From Verrucomicrobiales bacterium (GTDB taxonomy: Bacteria > Verrucomicrobiota > Verrucomicrobiia > Verrucomicrobiales > DEV007): a stretch of 13,775 nt of DNA. Location: assembly GCA_003232855.1 (NCBI GenBank), contig QIKC01000173.1:1-13775 (forward strand), read 5' to 3'. Both the position numbers and the translations under genes were made by a program. The notes below the pieces were generated by a model. It worked only from the letters and a program-made list of their open reading frames with translations, had not been told where the DNA came from and ran no database searches. Every line of letters begins with the position of its first letter. The first letter of the stretch is position 1. This document shows, piece after piece, positions 6,738-13,775 of the stretch.

Positions 6738-7250
6738 ATGAAGACCATCAAAGAAGAAATCATTAGCGACCTCGTCGCGAAACTCAACGCCTCGCCGTTC
6801 ATGATCGTCGTCGATTACACCGGCACCACGGTCTCTCAGTTCGAGGATCTGCGCACCCGTCTCGACGCCATCGGCGCGGGCGCTCACGTCACCAAGAACT
6901 CCTACGCCAAGCGCGCCTCCGCCACGGTCGAATATCCCGAGGGCATCGCCGAATTCCTCGTCGGCCAGACCGTCCTCGTCACCGGCGAACAAGATGTGTG
7001 CGCCGCGGCCAAGGTGGTCAAGGATTTGCACAACGAGTTCGAGAAGCCGGTGATGCGCGCCGGCGTGCTCGACGGCAAACTACTCAACATCGAGGAGCTC
7101 AACGCCCTCGCCTCGCTGCCACCGATGGACGTCCTACGCGGCCAGTTGCTGGGGACGCTGATGGCGCCGGCCAGCACCCTTGTGCGACTGTTCAACGAAC
7201 CCGCCTCCGGCCTCGCCCGCGTGCTGAAAGCCAAAGGCGACCTCGGCTAA
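6738..7250 (+). CDS. rplJ: 50S ribosomal protein L10
   Basis: 170 residues. L10 anchors the L7/L12 dimers to the ribosome. The N-terminal rRNA-binding domain shows the family pattern (KEEIISDLVAKLNASPFMIVVDYTG, then DLRTRLDAIGAGAHVTKNS), and the C-terminal helix that holds L12 dimers follows (SASTLVRLFNEPASGLARVLKAKGD-like). The gap from rplA is only 43 bases, too short for the long structured L10 leader known from E. coli, so any autogenous control would have to act elsewhere, perhaps in the rplJ-rplL gap. No Shine-Dalgarno motif is seen at the usual distance. Confidence 0.97.
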   Translation: MKTIKEEIISDLVAKLNASPFMIVVDYTGTTVSQFEDLRTRLDAIGAGAHVTKNSYAKRASATVEYPEGIAEFLVGQTVLVTGEQDVCAAAKVVKDLHNEFEKPVMRAGVLDGKLLNIEELNALASLPPMDVLRGQLLGTLMAPASTLVRLFNEPASGLARVLKAKGDLG

Positions 7251-7421
7251 CCCGCCGCCGGGGAGCCACCATGACCAATCATCCCCGACCGATGTCGGTC
7301 GGGGGCTGAACCCAACCAGATAACAAAACAGGAAAAACCAAACCAAGGTTCCTTGTCGGAGCGGCGGCTGCCGCACAGAAATACCCCAGGGCTCTGGGGT
7401 GCGACGACACCAAAAAACAAC
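7251..7421 (+). promoter_or_regulatory. Hairpin-rich rplJ-rplL intergenic leader
   Basis: 171 bases with several consecutive stem-loops: CCCCGACC/GGTCGGGG (7283-7290 with 7297-7304, loop GATGTC), CAAGG/CCTTG (7344-7355), GCGGC/GCCGC (7361-7374, loop GGCT) and ACCCCAG/CTGGGGT (7383-7400, loop GGCT). The last ends 21 bases before the L12 start, leaving an A/C-rich unpaired stretch. No T-run follows any stem, so they are not plain terminators. L12 is needed in several copies per L10, so a stability, processing or translation-control role is reasonable inference. A 12-codon frame (7271-7309, [12 protein letters not shown]) with GGGGAG upstream lies across the first hairpin; its translation is unproven. 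Confidence 0.5.
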
Positions 7422-7793
7422 ATGGCTGATATTGCAAAACTAACTGAAGAGCTGAGCGCTCTTACCGTCCTCGAGGTCGCCGATCTCGTAAAAACCCTTG
7501 AAGAGAAGTGGGGCGTCAGCGCCGCTGCTCCCGTCGCCGCTGCCGGCCCTGTCGCAGCAGCTGAGCCGGAAGAGGAAAAAACCGAATTCGACGTCATCCT
7601 CACTGACTTCGGCGGCAACAAGATCGCCGTCATTAAGGAAGTGCGTGGCGCCGTGAGTGGCCTCGGCCTTGCCGATGCCAAGAAGCTCGTCGAGAGCGCC
7701 CCGGCACCGATTAAAGAAGGCTGCTCGAAAGAGGAAGCCGAAGAGATCAAAGGCAAGCTCGAAGGAGCCGGTGCCAAGATCGAGATCAAGTAG
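7422..7793 (+). CDS. rplL: 50S ribosomal protein L7/L12
   Basis: 123 residues, standard length. L12 dimers form the flexible stalk that recruits EF-Tu, EF-G and other GTPase factors. The parts are visible in order: an N-terminal dimerisation region ([19 protein letters not shown], about 1-33), an alanine-rich hinge (about 36-52) and the C-terminal factor-binding domain ([20 protein letters not shown] onward, ending [14 protein letters not shown]). The frame is open upstream with a TTG at 7353, but only the ATG at 7422 gives the family N-terminus, and the upstream stretch is the hairpin-rich leader. The immediate leader CACCAAAAAACAAC has no Shine-Dalgarno motif. Confidence 0.98.
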   Translation: MADIAKLTEELSALTVLEVADLVKTLEEKWGVSAAAPVAAAGPVAAAEPEEEKTEFDVILTDFGGNKIAVIKEVRGAVSGLGLADAKKLVESAPAPIKEGCSKEEAEEIKGKLEGAGAKIEIK

Positions 7794-7798
7794 ATCTC

Positions 7799-7857
7799 CG
7801 CAGCGTCCGCGCTGCGACCCATTCGCCCGGCGTGGCGCGCTTCTGCGCCACGCCGGG
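7799..7857 (+). promoter_or_regulatory. Tandem strong hairpins after rplL (attenuator or processing site)
   Basis: Two perfect stem-loops follow the L12 stop codon. The first is CGCAGCG (7799-7805) with CGCTGCG (7810-7816) and a TCCG tetraloop. The second is CCCGGCGTGGCGC (7826-7838) with GCGCCACGCCGGG (7845-7857), a 13-bp stem with a 6-base loop. No T-tract follows directly, so full termination is unlikely. In E. coli the same gap holds a partial attenuator and an RNase III site that lower polymerase expression relative to ribosomal proteins; an analogous role is inferred from position and structure. Confidence 0.65.
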
Positions 7858-8147
7858 AACCTTTCCAGAAAAATTCCGCCGCCGCCTAAAGAGGTTTGCC
7901 ATCAAAACGATTCCCAAAGGACCGCAACCCATTGCCGTACCACCTGTCGGTCGAGGGCTTCAATGCCCCACAGCACCCAGACGAACCCACAGCCGGAACA
8001 GCCGCATCGCGCACCGGTTGCTTGGCGTGTACTCCGACAGCCCGTATCTCCACAAATTTCTTCGCCACATCCCCCAGCTAGCCCCCCAAGTTAGCTTCAA
8101 GTTACCCAAACCGTCTCGCCACAGCCCAGCACCCAATCACCAACGCC
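7858..8147. other. Rest of the rplL-rpoB gap, no gene seen
   Basis: 290 bases without a credible coding frame; frames open here (for example 7832-8155 and 7896-8081) show no family pattern and overlap each other. The sequence is C-rich and A-rich toward the rpoB start. I see no clear promoter. The total rplL-rpoB gap of 354 bases is close to the long gap known in E. coli. Confidence 0.6.
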
Positions 8148-10187
8148 ATGTCTGAACGCCTATATTTCGGAAAAATTGACGAAGTCGTCGAGGCCCCGAA
8201 CCTCATCGAGATCCAGATCGAATCCTACGCGGATTTCCTTCAGCAGGACACGCCTCCTAGCAAACGCAAAATGATCGGCCTGCAGGCTGTCTTCAAGGAG
8301 GTGTTCCCCATCGATTCCTACGACGACAAGGTGAACCTCGACTTCGTCAGTTACGAGGTCGGCAAGCCGAAGCTCACCGCCCTCGAAGCGATCCGCGACA
8401 GCGAGTCCTTCAGCGCCCCGCTCTACGTCACCTTCCGCCTCAAGGACGAGGCCGGCATCAAAGAGGAGCGCGTTTACATGGGCGAGCTGCCCCTGATGAC
8501 CGCGCGTGGCACCTTTGTTATCAACGGCGCCGAGCGCGTCGTCGTCTCGCAGCTGCACCGCTCTCCGGGCGTTTGTTTCGAGACCAGCCTGCACCTCAAC
8601 GGCAAGACCCTGCACAGCTTCCGCATCATCCCCGACCGCGGTTCCTGGTTGGAAGTTCAGTTCGATACCAACGATCTGCTCTACGTCTACCTCGACCGTC
8701 GCCGTCGCCGGAGAAAATTCCTCGCCACCACCTTCCTGCGCACCCTCGGCTACGAGAAGGATTCCGACATCTGTAAGCTCTTCTACAAGGTCGAGAAAAT
8801 GAAGCTCGCCACCAAGATGGACGAGGAGAAGCTCAGCACCAAAATGCCCTTCGACGACGTCCTCGACGACGAGGTCATCATCGCCAAAGCCTACGAGCCG
8901 CTCACCATCGGCGTCGTGCACCAGCTCATGGAGCTCGGGCACAAATCGATCGAAGTCATCGACTCCAAAGAGGACGACATCCTTGTCAAATCCTTGCGTA
9001 AGGATCCCGCGCACGACGAAGAAGAGGCGCTCAAGGACATCTACCGGCGCTTGCGCCCTGGCGATCCGGCGACGACCGCCAACTCCCGCGCGCTGCTCAA
9101 GCGGCTGTTCTTTGATCCCAAAAAATACGATCTGACTCGCGTCGGTCGCTACAAAATTAACCAGAAGCTCAAGCTCAACGTCAAGGACGACCAGCGCACC
9201 CTCACGCCCGAGGACTTCATCGCGGCGATGAAATACCTCCTCAACTTGAAGAAGGGGGAGGGGATCACCGACGACATCGACCACCTCGGATCGCGTCGCG
9301 TGCGCGCCGTCGGCGAGCTGCTCTCCAACCAGTGCCGCGTCGGCCTCGCCCGCACCGAGCGCTTGGTCAAAGAGCGCATGACGCTCTTTGATATCAACTT
9401 CGACGGCATGACGCCGCAGAAGCTTATCAACCCGAAGGCACTCTCCGCCGTGGTGCGTGATTTCTTCGGACGTTCGCAGTTGAGCCAGTTCATGGACCAG
9501 ACCAACCCGCTGGCCGAGCTGACCCACAAGCGTCGCCTCTCCGCCCTCGGGCCCGGCGGCCTCAACCGCGACCGCGCCGGTTTCGAGGTGCGCGATGTTC
9601 ACCCTTCCCACTACGGCCGCATCTGTCCCATCGAGACCCCGGAGGGACCGAACATTGGTCTTATCAACTCGATGAGTACCTACGCCCGCATCAACGGATT
9701 CGGCTTCATCGAGACCCCCTATCGCAAAGTCAAAGCTGGCAAAGTGGGCAAGGGCATCGCCTATCTCACCGCCGACCAGGAGGAGAACGAAGTCATCGCC
9801 CAGGCCAATAATCCCATCGATTCATCTGGCGTTTTCACCACCGAAAAAGTCACCGCCCGCTTCCGCGGAGAGTTCCTGGAGGTCGACCCGAAGGAGGCCA
9901 CCCTGATGGACGTCTCGCCGAAACAGCTCGTGTCGATCGCCGCCTCGCTCATCCCGTTCCTCGAACACGATGACGCCAACCGCGCCCTCATGGGCTCGAA
10001 CATGCAACGCCAGGGCGTGCCGCTGCTCGAAGCGGACTCGCCCCTCGTCGGCACCGGCATGGAGGGTAAGGCAGCCCGCGACTCGCGCGCCGTCGTCGTC
10101 GCCGAAGCGGACGGCATCGTCGCCGCCGCCAGCGCCGAAGTCATCGTCACCACGGCGAACTTCACGTCTCCGACCAGAAGTTCCTAG
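8148..10187 (+). CDS. rpoB: RNA polymerase beta subunit, N-terminal part (frame interrupted)
   Basis: Residues 1-669 or so match the first half of beta, which forms the protrusion, lobe and fork of RNA polymerase. The start [19 protein letters not shown] is a normal N-terminus. The rifampicin region [20 protein letters not shown] (from about residue 443) and SALGPGG keep the sensitive-type residues equivalent to E. coli Q513, D516, H526, R529, S531 and L533, so target-based rifampicin sensitivity is predicted. [19 protein letters not shown] follows. Similarity continues to [15 protein letters not shown] (ending near 10154), then the frame reads 10 unrelated residues to a TAG at 10185-10187. 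The rest of beta continues one frame over. A full protein would have about 1,274 residues. No Shine-Dalgarno motif is present. Confidence 0.95.
   Translation: MSERLYFGKIDEVVEAPNLIEIQIESYADFLQQDTPPSKRKMIGLQAVFKEVFPIDSYDDKVNLDFVSYEVGKPKLTALEAIRDSESFSAPLYVTFRLKDEAGIKEERVYMGELPLMTARGTFVINGAERVVVSQLHRSPGVCFETSLHLNGKTLHSFRIIPDRGSWLEVQFDTNDLLYVYLDRRRRRRKFLATTFLRTLGYEKDSDICKLFYKVEKMKLATKMDEEKLSTKMPFDDVLDDEVIIAKAYEPLTIGVVHQLMELGHKSIEVIDSKEDDILVKSLRKDPAHDEEEALKDIYRRLRPGDPATTANSRALLKRLFFDPKKYDLTRVGRYKINQKLKLNVKDDQRTLTPEDFIAAMKYLLNLKKGEGITDDIDHLGSRRVRAVGELLSNQCRVGLARTERLVKERMTLFDINFDGMTPQKLINPKALSAVVRDFFGRSQLSQFMDQTNPLAELTHKRRLSALGPGGLNRDRAGFEVRDVHPSHYGRICPIETPEGPNIGLINSMSTYARINGFGFIETPYRKVKAGKVGKGIAYLTADQEENEVIAQANNPIDSSGVFTTEKVTARFRGEFLEVDPKEATLMDVSPKQLVSIAASLIPFLEHDDANRALMGSNMQRQGVPLLEADSPLVGTGMEGKAARDSRAVVVAEADGIVAAASAEVIVTTANFTSPTRSS
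10140..10169 (+). other. Frame break within rpoB (-1 shift)
   Basis: Before this point beta is read in the 8148 frame; after it, in the frame of the 10253 ATG. Both frames are free of stops only over 10070-10184, and family-like sequence ends near 10154 in one frame (EVIVTT) and resumes near 10157 in the other ([17 protein letters not shown]). One missing base around ACGGCGAAC (or any loss of 3n+1 bases) would explain it. No XXXYYYZ slippery heptamer and no homopolymer longer than two lies right at the junction. Confidence 0.85.
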
Positions 10188-10252
10188 CCGAGCCACGTAA
10201 GCTGAAGAGCGAGCCGAATAAGGGCACCTTCGTTTACCCACTGCGCAAATTC

Positions 10253-11971
<1,719 letters not shown>

Positions 11972-12006
11972 CCCTATTCCCAAGACAACTTACACCATCT
12001 ACTATC

Positions 12007-13775
<1,769 letters not shown>

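Noticed and set aside
7353..7421. Longer L7/L12 start at a TTG
   Set aside because: The extra 23 residues do not match the family and the DNA there forms hairpins; the ATG at 7422 gives the standard [11 protein letters not shown] start.
7262..7421. Internal promoter for rplL
   Set aside because: No recognisable -35/-10 pair; the stretch is dominated by GC-rich stem-loops.
10070..10184. Programmed -1 frameshifting with a classic slippery site
   Set aside because: I looked for an XXXYYYZ heptamer in the zero frame through the shared open window and found none, so classic recoding is not supported, though unusual recoding is not excluded.

Overview
The window reads as chromosomal DNA from a high-GC member of the Verrucomicrobiota (PVC superphylum). 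Three things suggest this. The first gene ends in a PEP-CTERM sorting tail with a run of arginines. The RNA polymerase beta chain carries blocks I associate with PVC bacteria (for example [20 protein letters not shown]). The core block has the order tRNA-Thr, tuf, tRNA-Trp, secE, nusG, rplK, rplA, rplJ, rplL, rpoB, rpoC. This assignment comes from recognising protein families, not from a search.

Layout. Positions 1-845 hold the 3' part of a secreted SUMF1-fold PEP-CTERM protein, followed by a good intrinsic terminator. Positions 846-1673 are non-coding and crowded with repeats: a 28-bp palindromic module in two copies flanking a strong hairpin, two other short motifs each present twice, and about 9.5 tandem copies of a 7-bp unit. 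Positions 1674-2507 encode a YmdB-type (TIGR00282) metallophosphoesterase. Positions 2508-2828 are a partly AT-rich gap that probably holds the promoter region of the translation/transcription block. From 2829 to the window end, every gene lies on the + strand and belongs to information processing.

The block supplies parts of one machine. EF-Tu, tRNA-Thr and tRNA-Trp serve elongation. L11, L1, L10 and L7/L12 build the L1 stalk and the GTPase-associated stalk. SecE belongs to the membrane translocon. NusG and the beta/beta' subunits form the transcription machinery. Strong hairpins lie in the tuf/tRNA-Trp, rplJ/rplL and rplL/rpoB gaps, where differential expression of stalk protein and polymerase is expected.

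The most notable anomaly is that rpoB is not one open frame. It reads from 8148 to about 10155, then continues one frame over (-1) from about 10157 to 11971. Neither half alone is a complete beta subunit, and I see no slippery heptamer. This is either a sequence error, a real lesion, a split gene or unusual recoding. A second unusual feature is that none of the ten genes whose start is visible has a Shine-Dalgarno motif at the usual distance; their leaders are rich in A and C. I found no new multi-gene system here: the window is mostly a conserved core locus beside a repeat-rich gap.
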